Assembly: GCA_013140465.1 (NCBI GenBank)
Contig: JABFST010000361.1
Span: 1-6,187, forward strand
Length of the DNA: 6,187 bases
Direction of reading: 5' to 3'
From: Methylococcaceae bacterium
Lineage (GTDB): Bacteria; Pseudomonadota; Gammaproteobacteria; Methylococcales; Methylomonadaceae
Every line of letters starts with the position of its first letter. The first letter of the stretch is position 1. Made by a program: the position numbers and the translations under genes. Shown piece by piece: positions 1 through 6,100 of this stretch. The notes under the pieces are model-generated. The model was not told the DNA's origin. It saw only the letters and a list, made by a program, of their open reading frames with translations, and did not search any database.

Positions 1-2
1 CA

Positions 3-101
3 CCCATGCCTTTTGGCCCTTATCTGGCGGCGGCAGGTTGGATAGCCTTAATGTGGGGCAAGAGCCTCAACCAAACCTATTTAACGGCTCTGGGTTTATA
101 A
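3..101 (+). CDS. pilD: Type IV prepilin peptidase PilD, C-terminal end only (5' truncated by window)
   Basis: Reading in frame from base 3 gives 32 residues and a TAA stop at 99-101, beginning [20 protein letters not shown]. The stretch '[14 protein letters not shown]' is the characteristic last transmembrane helix of PilD/GspO-type leader peptidases, the inner-membrane enzymes that cleave and N-methylate type IV pilin precursors. The catalytic aspartates lie upstream, outside the window. The stop is followed after only 2 nt by coaE, which matches the pilBCD-coaE order common in gammaproteobacteria. The identification rests on a short tail plus this gene order. The frame continues off the left edge, so no start can be given. 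Confidence 0.82.
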   Translation, partial: PMPFGPYLAAAGWIALMWGKSLNQTYLTALGL

Positions 102-103
102 CT

Positions 104-700
104 ATGCTGAAAGTGGGCCTTACGGGCGGCATAGGCTGTGGCAAAACCACCGTCAGCAATCTGTTTCTCGCCTTATCCGTACCCGTCATTGATGCCGATA
201 CCATAGCCCACCAATTGGTCGCCGTAGGCCAACCGGCCTTAGCGCAAATCCAGCACTTGTTTGGCCCCGGCATCCTAAACCCAGACGGCTCTTTACACCG
301 TAAAAAATTGCGGGAGCTTATTTTTGCCGATGCCCAGCACAAGCAACAATTGGAAGCCCTGCTGCACCCGCTCGTGCAATCTGCCATCCAAACCGAGCTT
401 GAGCAATTAGATGCCCCTTACTGCATTATCAGCGTGCCGTTGTTGTTTGAAACCAAAATGACACCTTTAGTGGATAGGATAGTAGTGGTCGATTGCCCGG
501 TTGCCAGCCAAATCGAACGCGTACAAAAACGCGATGCACTGCCGCTGTCCAATCTCCAGGCCATTATTGCCAGCCAAGTACCTCGCAGCTATCGGCTGGC
601 CCATGCCGATGATGTGATCGACAACAGCCTAGCTAACGGCAAACTTGCAGACGACGTTAAAAAACTGCACAATTTCTACCTTTTATTAAGCGCCCACTAG
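104..700 (+). CDS. coaE: Dephospho-CoA kinase
   Basis: This enzyme makes coenzyme A by ATP-dependent phosphorylation of the 3'-hydroxyl of the dephospho-CoA ribose, the last step of CoA synthesis, in the cytoplasm. The 198-residue product has the usual family length of about 200. It starts MLKVGLTGGIGCGKTTVSN, with a P-loop at residues 8-15 (GGIGCGKT). The substrate-site DAD follows at 30-32, a conserved HP at 88-89, VPLLFE at 111-116 and the C-terminal nucleotide-site segment ADDVIDN at 168-174. The ATG at 104 is chosen because it places the P-loop at the family's normal position. An in-frame TTG at 38 would add 22 unrelated residues that overlap the pilD end. The ribosome site is weak (GGGT near 93), so translational coupling to pilD, which stops 2 nt upstream, is likely. 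Confidence 0.97.
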   Translation: MLKVGLTGGIGCGKTTVSNLFLALSVPVIDADTIAHQLVAVGQPALAQIQHLFGPGILNPDGSLHRKKLRELIFADAQHKQQLEALLHPLVQSAIQTELEQLDAPYCIISVPLLFETKMTPLVDRIVVVDCPVASQIERVQKRDALPLSNLQAIIASQVPRSYRLAHADDVIDNSLANGKLADDVKKLHNFYLLLSAH

Positions 701-704
701 GAAA
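699..704 (+). promoter_or_regulatory. Ribosome binding site of zapD
   Basis: AGGAAA overlaps the coaE stop codon. It lies 8 nt before the GTG at 713 but only 2 nt before the TTG at 707. The spacing favours GTG 713 as the zapD start. Confidence 0.55.
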
Positions 705-712
705 CTTTGTCT

Positions 713-1483
713 GTGCAAACCCCAATTACTTATGAATTTCCGCTCAATGAACGCATACGCGTTTTTATCCGGCTTGAACAATTGTTTTTGCAGTTCCTGC
801 ATTTTTCGCTAGGCGGGTCAGTCGCCGACAAACGTGCCGCGATTGCCGTGTTATTGGACATTATGTCGATTTTTAGGCGCAACGACTTAAAATCAGAAGT
901 CTTAAAAGAACTCGACCGACAAGCCACCGTCCTTAACAAAATTGCCCACAGCGAAGGTGTGGACACGAGCCGCCTACAAGACATCTTGGATGAACTTGCC
1001 GACATCAGCCGCAAACTATACGCCATCACCGGAAAAATCGGCATCCACGTCATGGAAAGCGACTTGTTCCAAAGCATCGCCCAACGCAGTTCCATACCCG
1101 GCGGCACTTGTTCGTTTGACTTACCCGAATACCATTATTGGCTAGAGCAAGACGATGATCTGTGCCAGCAAGATTTGCAGCAATGGAGCGCACCGTTTAT
1201 AGACATATACACGGCAATAGCCTTTATGCTCAACTTTATCCGCAATAGCCGCTCGTCTAGCCATGAAGTCGCGGAAGCGGGTTTTTTCCAAATTGCCCTT
1301 GATAAAAACCAAGCTTTCCAGCTGATTAAAGTCAGTTTGGACAGCGACCAAAACTGCTTTGCCGAAATCAGCGGCGGCAAACACCGTTGCACGATCCGCT
1401 TTATGCAGCCCGCCAGCCTAGACCAACGCCCCACCCAATGCACCAGTAATATTCACTTTACTTTAACCTGCTGTCTGTTTTAA
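713..1483 (+). CDS. zapD: Cell division protein ZapD (FtsZ-associated, formerly YacF)
   Basis: ZapD is a cytoplasmic protein that binds the C-terminal tail of FtsZ and cross-links protofilaments, stabilising the Z ring. From GTG 713 the product is 256 residues, close to the 247 of E. coli. It begins [20 protein letters not shown], which lines up with the E. coli start MQTQVLFEHPLNEKMR. That match and the spacing from the AGGAAA at 699 are why I prefer GTG 713. A TTG at 707 would add two residues (MS) and cannot be excluded. The body is helical, with the family segment SDLFQSI followed by [16 protein letters not shown] around residues 116-144, and a beta-rich C-terminal half. Its TAA shares its last base with the yacG ATG (TAATG), so the two are translationally coupled. 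No key segment appears to be missing. Confidence 0.95.
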   Translation: MQTPITYEFPLNERIRVFIRLEQLFLQFLHFSLGGSVADKRAAIAVLLDIMSIFRRNDLKSEVLKELDRQATVLNKIAHSEGVDTSRLQDILDELADISRKLYAITGKIGIHVMESDLFQSIAQRSSIPGGTCSFDLPEYHYWLEQDDDLCQQDLQQWSAPFIDIYTAIAFMLNFIRNSRSSSHEVAEAGFFQIALDKNQAFQLIKVSLDSDQNCFAEISGGKHRCTIRFMQPASLDQRPTQCTSNIHFTLTCCLF

Positions 1484-1689
1484 TGGACCCACATAAAAAA
1501 CCCCTCACCGTCAAATGCCCCACTTGCCAACAAGCCGTGGCATGGATACCCGAACAAGCGTTTAAGCCGTTCTGCTCCGAAAGATGCAAGCTCATCGATT
1601 TGGGCGAATGGGTCATGGAAGCCAAACGCATACCTGGTGATAGCATCAACCTTGATGATCCACTTGATGAGGATAGTTTTTTCCAGTAA
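1483..1689 (+). CDS. yacG: DNA gyrase inhibitor YacG (zinc-binding)
   Basis: YacG is a small zinc protein that binds the GyrB subunit and blocks gyrase from engaging DNA. The 68-residue product has the four zinc-binding cysteines in the family pattern: CPTC at residues 12-15 and CSERC at 31-35, giving Cys12, Cys15, Cys31 and Cys35. It continues with the conserved [10 protein letters not shown] segment at 34-42, and the tail is acidic (LDDPLDED), as usual for the family. The ATG at 1483 overlaps the zapD stop. There is no separate Shine-Dalgarno sequence, so translation probably depends on zapD being read. It is the last gene of the pilD-coaE-zapD-yacG group, and a 156-nt gap follows. Confidence 0.96.
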   Translation: MDPHKKPLTVKCPTCQQAVAWIPEQAFKPFCSERCKLIDLGEWVMEAKRIPGDSINLDDPLDEDSFFQ

Positions 1690-1783
1690 TCCCTACCACA
1701 GACAGGAGGCAACGCCCAAGCATATCCACCTTTCCGATAAAGCGCATTCTTGCCCGGATTGATTTGTTAAGCGTTTTGCCCTT

Positions 1784-1812
1784 CTAACAGACCCGTCCAT
1801 GCAAGCTATTCT
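1784..1812 (+). promoter_or_regulatory. Possible promoter of the phospholipase gene
   Basis: CTAACA (1784-1789) and TATTCT (1807-1812) each match four of six bases of the sigma-70 -35 and -10 consensus, with a 17-bp spacer. Transcription would start near 1819 and give a leader of about 27 nt that includes the ribosome site at 1835. The match is weak and rests on spacing. The rest of the 1690-1845 gap shows no gene and no clear terminator. An unpaired AGGAGG at 1704-1709 has no start codon at a usable distance. Confidence 0.25.
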
Positions 1813-1834
1813 TAGCCACACCATCCACTTACTC

Positions 1835-1839
1835 TGGAG
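1835..1839 (+). promoter_or_regulatory. Ribosome binding site of the phospholipase gene
   Basis: TGGAG lies 6 nt before the ATG at 1846, which supports that start over any internal methionine. Confidence 0.6.
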
Positions 1840-1845
1840 CATACT

Positions 1846-3756
1846 ATGGACGACTATCAAGCCACACTATATCCCGACACCGAAGCCCACCCCACCGTCA
1901 CTTATGCCGACCCACTCCGCAAAGACATCGGCATTTGCCTGTCTGGCGGCGGTTCCCGCGCACTGACCTGTGCATGGGGCCAACTGATAGGCTTACGCAC
2001 CCTTAAAGACCCGCAAGGCCACCCCCTGTTAGACCAAGTGCGGTATATTTCTTCCGTATCGGGCGGCAGCTGGGCGGCTGTTTTGTACACTTACCGCCCC
2101 AAAGATTACAGCGATGACGCATTTTTTGGCAACAGTTACGCACCCGACCAGCTGTACTATAACCAAGACCACGCCAATGGCCTGAATGTCAGCAAAATGG
2201 GGGCATCGGCCTTAGGCAAAATACCCCAAAACTTTGCCAACTTGTTTGAGCTGGATCCTATCAAAAACATCATTGCCGACTTTATCACCATTACCTTGCT
2301 GAAAGGCATCCCGATCAAAACCTCGGGCAAATGGTTATGGTCTTATATTGTAGGCAAAAATGTGTTGGCCGATTTTGGCCTGTATACCTTTAAAAATTCC
2401 TTATTCAATTTCCATGAAACACCCTGGTCGTATAAGGATGCAAAATTTTTCAGCTTGTCCCCTGCTTATGCCGACAGCCATATTTTTGTAAAGGCCAAAG
2501 CCCCGTCCAAGTCGTCTTTTGTCTATGCTCGGACTGATGCCTCCGGCAAATCGACAACGCCCATGCTGATTATAAACACCAATATTGCCGCCAAAGATTG
2601 CCCAGGCAGAAACATGTCCGCGCCTATGCAAATCCCCACCCAAGTGTCTGCGGTCTCTGCCGGCATTTACGGCAGCAACCCCTGCACCGCAGATAGGGTG
2701 GGCGGCGGCAGTGTCGATACCTTTGCCTATACCTCGCAATTGTCGTCGTTATCAGGTGCGGCACAAGTGACTGCGGAATTTGCCAGGGCTTATACCCTGA
2801 CTGACATTACCGCCTGTTCCAGTGCTTTTTATGCGTCCACGCTAATCGAACTGATGCGCAAAATTGTCGCAAAAATGATGCAGCATAACGACAGCCAGCT
2901 CCATGCGCACTTTTTACAATTTATCTCCCATGCCGAAAACTTGGTCATGGGCGATATGCACAAAAAACTGTCCGAAATGGACGACGACTTAAAAAGCTTG
3001 GATATAGCCTATCTAGTCCCCCAATACAATGACTGGCAAGTCGGGCAAGTGTCCAAAGGCCCCTTAGCCAACCAAAACACCGAATTTACCGATGGCGGCA
3101 ATTTAGAAAATTCAGGGGTGGCGGGATTGTTGGCGCAAGTGCAAGGCACTATCGGCAATATCATTGCCTTTATCAACGGTTCGGAAGTGTTGGAGCAAAA
3201 ACAAGGGGTGGTGATAGCCGCCACCCAAGTCGCGCCCTTGTTTGGCGTGGCCTATGATGACAAGCATGAGGAATTTAAAAACTACTTGCCTAATGGGGTC
3301 AACCCGTTTACAGGGCAGACCGACCCGACTGGATTTTTACAGGTTTTTGCCAATGAACATGGCGAGTTTAATGCCTTACGCCAAGGCTTGTATACCAGTA
3401 ACGGCGCAGGGGCAAAAACCAATCCGGCGTTTTGCCGACAAACCCTGCAAGTGGTAAAAAACACCTTGCTGGGCATCACCCAAACACGCTCAGTTAATCT
3501 GCTATGGGTGCAAAACGCGCAAGTGAACAACTGGCAAAACCAGATTAGCGACCCGGTCTTACGGCTAAAAATAAAAACCGGGCAAACCATAGGCTTTCTG
3601 GACGAATTTGCCGATTTTCCTTACTACAGCACTTTTTTAAAAATTCACCAAACTGCCGCCGAAACCAACACCTTGGCGCAAATGTGGGCGTGGTGCGTCA
3701 GCCACAAAGACAGCCCCTTAAGCACTGCCATCAACCAGTTTTTTGCGGCTGCATAA
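1846..3756 (+). CDS. Patatin/cPLA2-type phospholipase (phospholipase B-like acyl hydrolase)
   Basis: This is probably a lipid acyl hydrolase using a Ser-Asp dyad. Three landmarks appear in order in the 636-residue product: GGGSRAL at 34-40 (oxyanion hole, with Arg38 where cPLA2 has its phosphate-binding Arg), VSGGSW at 71-76 with Ser72 as nucleophile, and DGGNLEN at 416-422 with Asp416 as the catalytic acid. GGGxRA, SGGSW and a Ser-Asp distance of 344 residues resemble eukaryotic cPLA2 and fungal phospholipase B more than compact bacterial patatins. The elbow is SVSGG, with Ser70 where the usual GxSxG has its first glycine. No signal peptide, convincing membrane helix or C2 domain is seen, so it is probably cytosolic or exported by a non-Sec route. 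It stands alone between a 156-nt upstream gap and a convergent neighbour. Substrate and role cannot be read from the sequence. Confidence 0.85.
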   Translation: MDDYQATLYPDTEAHPTVTYADPLRKDIGICLSGGGSRALTCAWGQLIGLRTLKDPQGHPLLDQVRYISSVSGGSWAAVLYTYRPKDYSDDAFFGNSYAPDQLYYNQDHANGLNVSKMGASALGKIPQNFANLFELDPIKNIIADFITITLLKGIPIKTSGKWLWSYIVGKNVLADFGLYTFKNSLFNFHETPWSYKDAKFFSLSPAYADSHIFVKAKAPSKSSFVYARTDASGKSTTPMLIINTNIAAKDCPGRNMSAPMQIPTQVSAVSAGIYGSNPCTADRVGGGSVDTFAYTSQLSSLSGAAQVTAEFARAYTLTDITACSSAFYASTLIELMRKIVAKMMQHNDSQLHAHFLQFISHAENLVMGDMHKKLSEMDDDLKSLDIAYLVPQYNDWQVGQVSKGPLANQNTEFTDGGNLENSGVAGLLAQVQGTIGNIIAFINGSEVLEQKQGVVIAATQVAPLFGVAYDDKHEEFKNYLPNGVNPFTGQTDPTGFLQVFANEHGEFNALRQGLYTSNGAGAKTNPAFCRQTLQVVKNTLLGITQTRSVNLLWVQNAQVNNWQNQISDPVLRLKIKTGQTIGFLDEFADFPYYSTFLKIHQTAAETNTLAQMWAWCVSHKDSPLSTAINQFFAAA

Positions 3757-3795
3757 CAACACGTTTAGCTAGGAACTTCTCATTACACAGGATAA

Positions 3796-3828
3796 AGACC
3801 TGCGATGTTTATAAAACCTCGCAGGTCT
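3796..3828. repeat. Palindromic hairpin between convergent genes (dispersed-repeat type, possible bidirectional terminator)
   Basis: The left arm AGACCTGCGATGTTT (3796-3810) and the right arm AAACCTCGCAGGTCT (3814-3828) pair over 15 bp with one mismatch (T3806 against C3818) around an ATA loop. It sits 39 nt after the phospholipase stop and 26 nt beyond the end of the minus-strand 174-residue gene. It could therefore stop transcripts from both sides. No T-tract follows on either strand, so it is not a classical intrinsic terminator. The ACCTCGCAGGT core resembles short palindromes scattered between genes in many bacteria; whether it recurs in this genome cannot be seen from one window. Confidence 0.7.
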
Positions 3829-3854
3829 GCTGCCATTGCCTAACCCGACCCCAC

Positions 3855-4379
3855 TCAGGCATATAAACCATCAAACAAGCTGACCACAACCAGCATCACC
3901 GCTTGCGTAGTGGCAATTGCACCCACTCGGCTGATGTTGTATGAGGCAAACTCATCAATCGCTTCATTGAAAAAGGCAATCAGCCTACGCTGGCGTTGTG
4001 GCCCATTGCGCTTAATAAAATCCACTACCAAGGCTTTCCGGTCGTCCACAGGCAAGGTGTGGCATTGCAACAATGCCTGAAACTCAGGTGCCAGCAAAAT
4101 CGCTTGCCGCGCCATCCAATCGGGATCATCGGCCAGTTTTGGCGTAAGCCCAAACGCGTTTTGGTACACGCAGATCACCTCAAAACACAAATCCATAAAA
4201 AACTGCCCTAGCTCTTGGTTGTGCTCAGCTATCACCGAGGGCAACAAGCCAAATAAGGTCTGGAACAACAGCGGCTGGTCCAATTCAAATTGTGCCAAGA
4301 TATGTCGGCCACTGTCTTCGTCTTGGCTTTTGGCGTATTCCAAGGCGTGGTATAACTCGCGTTCAGTCAGTTCGTGCAT
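3855..4379 (-). CDS. Hypothetical protein, helical, with hydrophobic C-terminal segment
   Basis: I do not recognise this 174-residue protein. It looks almost wholly alpha-helical. The N-terminal half is acidic and leucine/phenylalanine-rich, including FELDQPLLFQTLFGLLP at 31-47 and QFFMDLCFEVICVYQNAFG at 59-77. A DPDW turn lies at 85-88, a basic patch PQRQRR at 127-132, and the C-terminal stretch VGAIATTQAVMLVVVSLF (152-169) is hydrophobic enough to be a membrane anchor or a buried helix. The ATG at 4379 is preceded by GGAGAG (4383-4388), which supports it. It lies 134 nt downstream of the yjbQ-like gene on the same strand and converges on the phospholipase gene. Whether it is the last gene of that operon or has its own promoter is unclear. 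Even composition and a good ribosome site make it a credible real gene. Confidence 0.8.
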   Translation of the reverse strand: MHELTERELYHALEYAKSQDEDSGRHILAQFELDQPLLFQTLFGLLPSVIAEHNQELGQFFMDLCFEVICVYQNAFGLTPKLADDPDWMARQAILLAPEFQALLQCHTLPVDDRKALVVDFIKRNGPQRQRRLIAFFNEAIDEFASYNISRVGAIATTQAVMLVVVSLFDGLYA

Positions 4380-4382
4380 GTA

Positions 4383-4388
4383 CTCTCC
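4383..4388 (-). promoter_or_regulatory. Ribosome binding site of the 174-residue hypothetical gene
   Basis: GGAGAG on the minus strand stands just before the ATG at 4379. Its GGAG core has a 5-nt spacer. Confidence 0.55.
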
Positions 4389-4442
4389 GGTAAGATAGCA
4401 TCAGTGTTGAGTTAGGTGGCTATGGGCCGCTTATTGAGTTAC

Positions 4443-4469
4443 GGGTGGGTGACTTTACCCCCCTAGGGG
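4443..4469 (-). other. Overlapping GC-rich palindrome and hairpin in the gap between the 174-residue gene and the yjbQ-like gene
   Basis: The 134-nt gap 4380-4513 holds no gene. It contains a perfect 10-bp palindrome CCCCTAGGGG (4460-4469). An overlapping hairpin pairs GGGTGGGT (4443-4450) with ACCCCCC (4457-4463) over 7 bp, with T4446 bulged and a 6-nt loop. The two share the 4460-4463 bases and so exclude each other. An 8-bp direct repeat TTGAGTTA also occurs at 4407-4414 and 4434-4441. These may be regulatory for the downstream hypothetical gene, but no T-tract or known motif confirms it. Confidence 0.3.
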
Positions 4470-4513
4470 ATGTTGTAATAGGTAGGTTTGGCTTTTACGA
4501 CCACCACACCTAT

Positions 4514-4933
4514 TCAGTCTCCGTGCAAAGTAGCCACTAATGATCGGCTACCGCCTTGATTGCGGTGTTCGCATAAATAAATGCCTTGCCAAATCCCTAA
4601 ATTAAGGCGGCCTTGGGTGATCGGCACGCTGACACTACTGCCCAACAAGCAACTCTTGATATGCGCGGGCATATCGTCATCGCCTTCCTCATCATGCCGA
4701 TAATACGCGGCCCTCTCGGGGACGGCGTGATTAAAATGCGCTTCCAAATCCAAACGTACCGTAGGGTCGGCATTTTCATTTATCGCCAAAGAGGCCGAGG
4801 TGTGTTTAATAAACAAATGCAGCAAGCCGCACTGTATACCGCTTAGTTCTGGCAAGGCGTTGAATATGTCGGAGGTAATCAGATGAAATCCGCGCTTTTT
4901 GGCAGATAACTTAAATTCTTTTTGTATCCACAT
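4514..4933 (-). CDS. YjbQ/UPF0047 family protein
   Basis: The 139-residue product has the full length and all the signature blocks of the YjbQ (UPF0047) family: HTSASLAINENADPTVRLDLE from residue 44, the His-Asp-rich block from His80 to Lys93 (HDEEGDDDMPAHIK), GSSVSVPI at 98-105 and LGIWQGIYLCEHR at 112-124. His44, His91 and His123 sit where the family's conserved metal/active-site histidines are expected. The family forms compact trimers. A low thiamin-phosphate synthase activity has been reported for some members, but the physiological role is unsettled, so I assign no reaction. It starts 7 nt after the stop of the RimB-like gene with only a poor ribosome site (AAGAG), which points to co-transcription and probably coupling. 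Its C-terminus HGD precedes a TGA at 4514-4516. Confidence 0.93.
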   Translation of the reverse strand: MWIQKEFKLSAKKRGFHLITSDIFNALPELSGIQCGLLHLFIKHTSASLAINENADPTVRLDLEAHFNHAVPERAAYYRHDEEGDDDMPAHIKSCLLGSSVSVPITQGRLNLGIWQGIYLCEHRNQGGSRSLVATLHGD

Positions 4934-4940
4934 CGGTCAA

Positions 4941-5414
4941 TTAAGCTCTTGGGTTGGGTTTGCCCTGCAAATAAGATGCGCTAGGATCAATCATAAAGTG
5001 GCGGTTGATTGCCGTGCGCCCCAACAACATGCGGAACAACATGCTGTCACGGTTGGTCAGGGTCAGTTCTGCGGTAATCGCGGTTTGCCCAATCAGCAAT
5101 TGGGTTTCTATGACATAGCGGCGCTGTTTGTGGCCGCCCGAATCAGTGACCATACGGCGGTCTAAAATAGGCGCATGGCATTCAATAAAAATATCGGCCT
5201 GTTTTTGCTTAGGATGCAAAGCAAACATCACCCGACGTTGCCCGCCTTTACGGTAAGGTTCTATTGCAAACGCATGTAAGGCGGAAGAGCGTGCGCCGGT
5301 ATCCACCTTGGCCTTAATTTGGGCGATATTAAGTTCGGGTAAACTCACCCATTCGCGCCACCCTAACAGCGGTAATGATGTCGTTGTTGCCTGTATGTTG
5401 CCTAGGTTTGCCAT
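4941..5414 (-). CDS. RimB-like putative protease (PF05618/COG4067 family, retropepsin-like DTGA motif)
   Basis: From ATG 5414 the product is 157 residues. The family signature is complete: LLGWREWVSLPEL at 16-28, then IKAKVDTGARSSALHAF from residue 33 with the DTGA motif at 38-41 and His47, later a RRYVIET strand, and LTNRDSMLFRMLLGRTAI near the C-terminus followed by IDPSASYL. The family is annotated as putative ATP-dependent zinc protease, although the DTGA motif is that of retropepsin-type aspartic proteases. In Pseudomonas a member, RimB, is encoded with the ribosomal modification ligase RimK; no rimK lies in this window. The ATG at 5414 starts 1 nt after the upstream stop, which suggests coupled translation. 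An ATG at 5438 would add 8 residues and overlap the upstream gene by 23 nt; neither start has a good Shine-Dalgarno. Confidence 0.9.
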   Translation of the reverse strand: MANLGNIQATTTSLPLLGWREWVSLPELNIAQIKAKVDTGARSSALHAFAIEPYRKGGQRRVMFALHPKQKQADIFIECHAPILDRRMVTDSGGHKQRRYVIETQLLIGQTAITAELTLTNRDSMLFRMLLGRTAINRHFMIDPSASYLQGKPNPRA

Positions 5415-5415
5415 G

Positions 5416-6003
5416 TCAGTCAGCCAGGCTATTGCCATTGGCGGTCAAGCCCGGCTCAGGGCTGAATTTAGGATCGCGCTTACGCCCACGGCGATTCTGG
5501 TTACCGGAACGGTTTTTGTGGTTGCGGGGTTTAACGCGGCGTATGTCGAGTTTTTGTTGGTTAATTTCGACCAACTTTAAGTGCTGGAAGATGTCTGGCG
5601 GCATTTCATCAGGCAGTTCAATCAGGGTGTAGAGGTTTTGGATATTGATGTTATTGATATTATTCTTGTCCACACCCGACTCATCGACCAACACCTGCTT
5701 TAACTGCTCGGAGGTGACGCGGTGCTTGCTGCCCACGTCTAAACGGTAGCGCACCATCTTAATGCCCACATAGGGCTTATTTGCCCCTATCGGGTGGTCG
5801 GTATGGCTGATGGTTTGGGCAACCGCTACAGGAGTGGCACTGGTTTCCAGCAGATATAACAGCGCAGACGCGCAGCTTAAGCTGTCAATTTTGAGTTCCC
5901 GCGCGAGTGTGGTAATCAGGTTGCGCTGGGCATCCATATTTTCGCCAGCCAATATTTGTTGCAAACGGTCTTTTAAAGGCTCTTTGCTCAGGTAATCGGT
6001 CAT
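5416..6003 (-). CDS. Stand-alone DeaD/CsdA C-terminal-like protein with DbpA-type RNA-binding domain
   Basis: This 195-residue protein lacks all helicase motifs (no Walker A, DEAD, SAT or HRIGR). Residues 83-157 match the DbpA-type RNA-binding domain of DEAD-box helicases. MVRYRLDVGSKHRVTSEQL lines up with E. coli DeaD MQLYRIEVGRDDGVEVRHI, and NNINIQNLYTLIELPDEMP with GNIKLFASHSTIELPKGMP. The N-terminal 1-58, with RLQQILAGENMD and SLSCASALLYLLE, resembles the helical segment that links DeaD's helicase core to this domain. A basic tail (about 157-178, RRVKPRNHKNR and NRRGRKR) should add RNA affinity. It is therefore probably a cytosolic RNA- or ribosome-binding protein; the target is unknown. 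The ATG at 6003 has no strong ribosome site. The 184 nt upstream hold no helicase coding sequence, so this is not the tail of a frameshifted deaD within view. It heads the operon with the RimB-like and YjbQ-like genes. Confidence 0.8.
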   Translation of the reverse strand: MTDYLSKEPLKDRLQQILAGENMDAQRNLITTLARELKIDSLSCASALLYLLETSATPVAVAQTISHTDHPIGANKPYVGIKMVRYRLDVGSKHRVTSEQLKQVLVDESGVDKNNINNINIQNLYTLIELPDEMPPDIFQHLKLVEINQQKLDIRRVKPRNHKNRSGNQNRRGRKRDPKFSPEPGLTANGNSLAD

Positions 6004-6018
6004 AGTTCAGTGCTGTTA

Positions 6019-6047
6019 TTTTTATTATTTACAATGTAAGGCGACAA
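6019..6047 (-). promoter_or_regulatory. Possible promoter of the minus-strand operon
   Basis: On the minus strand TTGTCG (6042-6047) and the A-rich TAAAAA (6019-6024) are 17 bp apart in a markedly AT-rich stretch directly upstream of the ATG at 6003. The leader would be only about 10 nt, and the -10 match is mediocre. The AT-rich context and position are the main support. Confidence 0.25.
6029..6039. promoter_or_regulatory. Short palindrome TTACA-A-TGTAA, possible operator
   Basis: This perfect 11-bp palindrome with one central base lies 26 nt upstream of the operon's first start codon, between the proposed -35 and -10. A site here could bind a dimeric repressor. It is short and may be chance in AT-rich DNA. 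Confidence 0.25.
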
Positions 6048-6100
6048 AGGGTTGACCGTACCGTAATGGTGGCTACTCACTTAAAGCGGGACTGAGGAGC

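Noticed and set aside
38..103. TTG start at 38 giving coaE a 22-residue N-terminal extension
   Set aside because: The extra residues overlap the pilD end in another frame and would push the P-loop away from the family's normal N-terminal position. ATG 104 fits the family length.
1458..1712. 84-residue minus-strand open frame covering yacG
   Set aside because: It lies wholly across yacG and the zapD end, which are well supported by conserved motifs. It shows no motif of its own.
2401..2739. 112-residue minus-strand open frame inside the phospholipase gene
   Set aside because: It is opposite a well-supported coding region and shows only Gly/Ala/Ile-rich shadow composition without a recognisable domain.
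3684..3866. 60-residue plus-strand open frame spanning the convergent gene junction
   Set aside because: It overlaps the phospholipase 3' end, runs through the hairpin and ends in the opposite gene. There is no ribosome site or motif.
1846..4379. Phospholipase and 174-residue protein as a toxin-immunity or secreted effector pair
   Set aside because: The genes are convergent rather than co-directional. There is no VgrG, PAAR or secretion signal nearby, and the small protein has no immunity-family features.
4392..4400. Extended -10 look-alike (TGCTATCTT, minus strand) upstream of the 174-residue gene
   Set aside because: Transcription would start inside or after the GGAGAG ribosome site, leaving almost no leader, and no -35 partner is visible.
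5415..5438. ATG 5438 as start of the RimB-like gene
   Set aside because: It adds eight residues not typical of the family and overlaps the upstream gene by 23 nt. ATG 5414, 1 nt after the upstream stop, is simpler. It remains possible because neither start has a good ribosome site.
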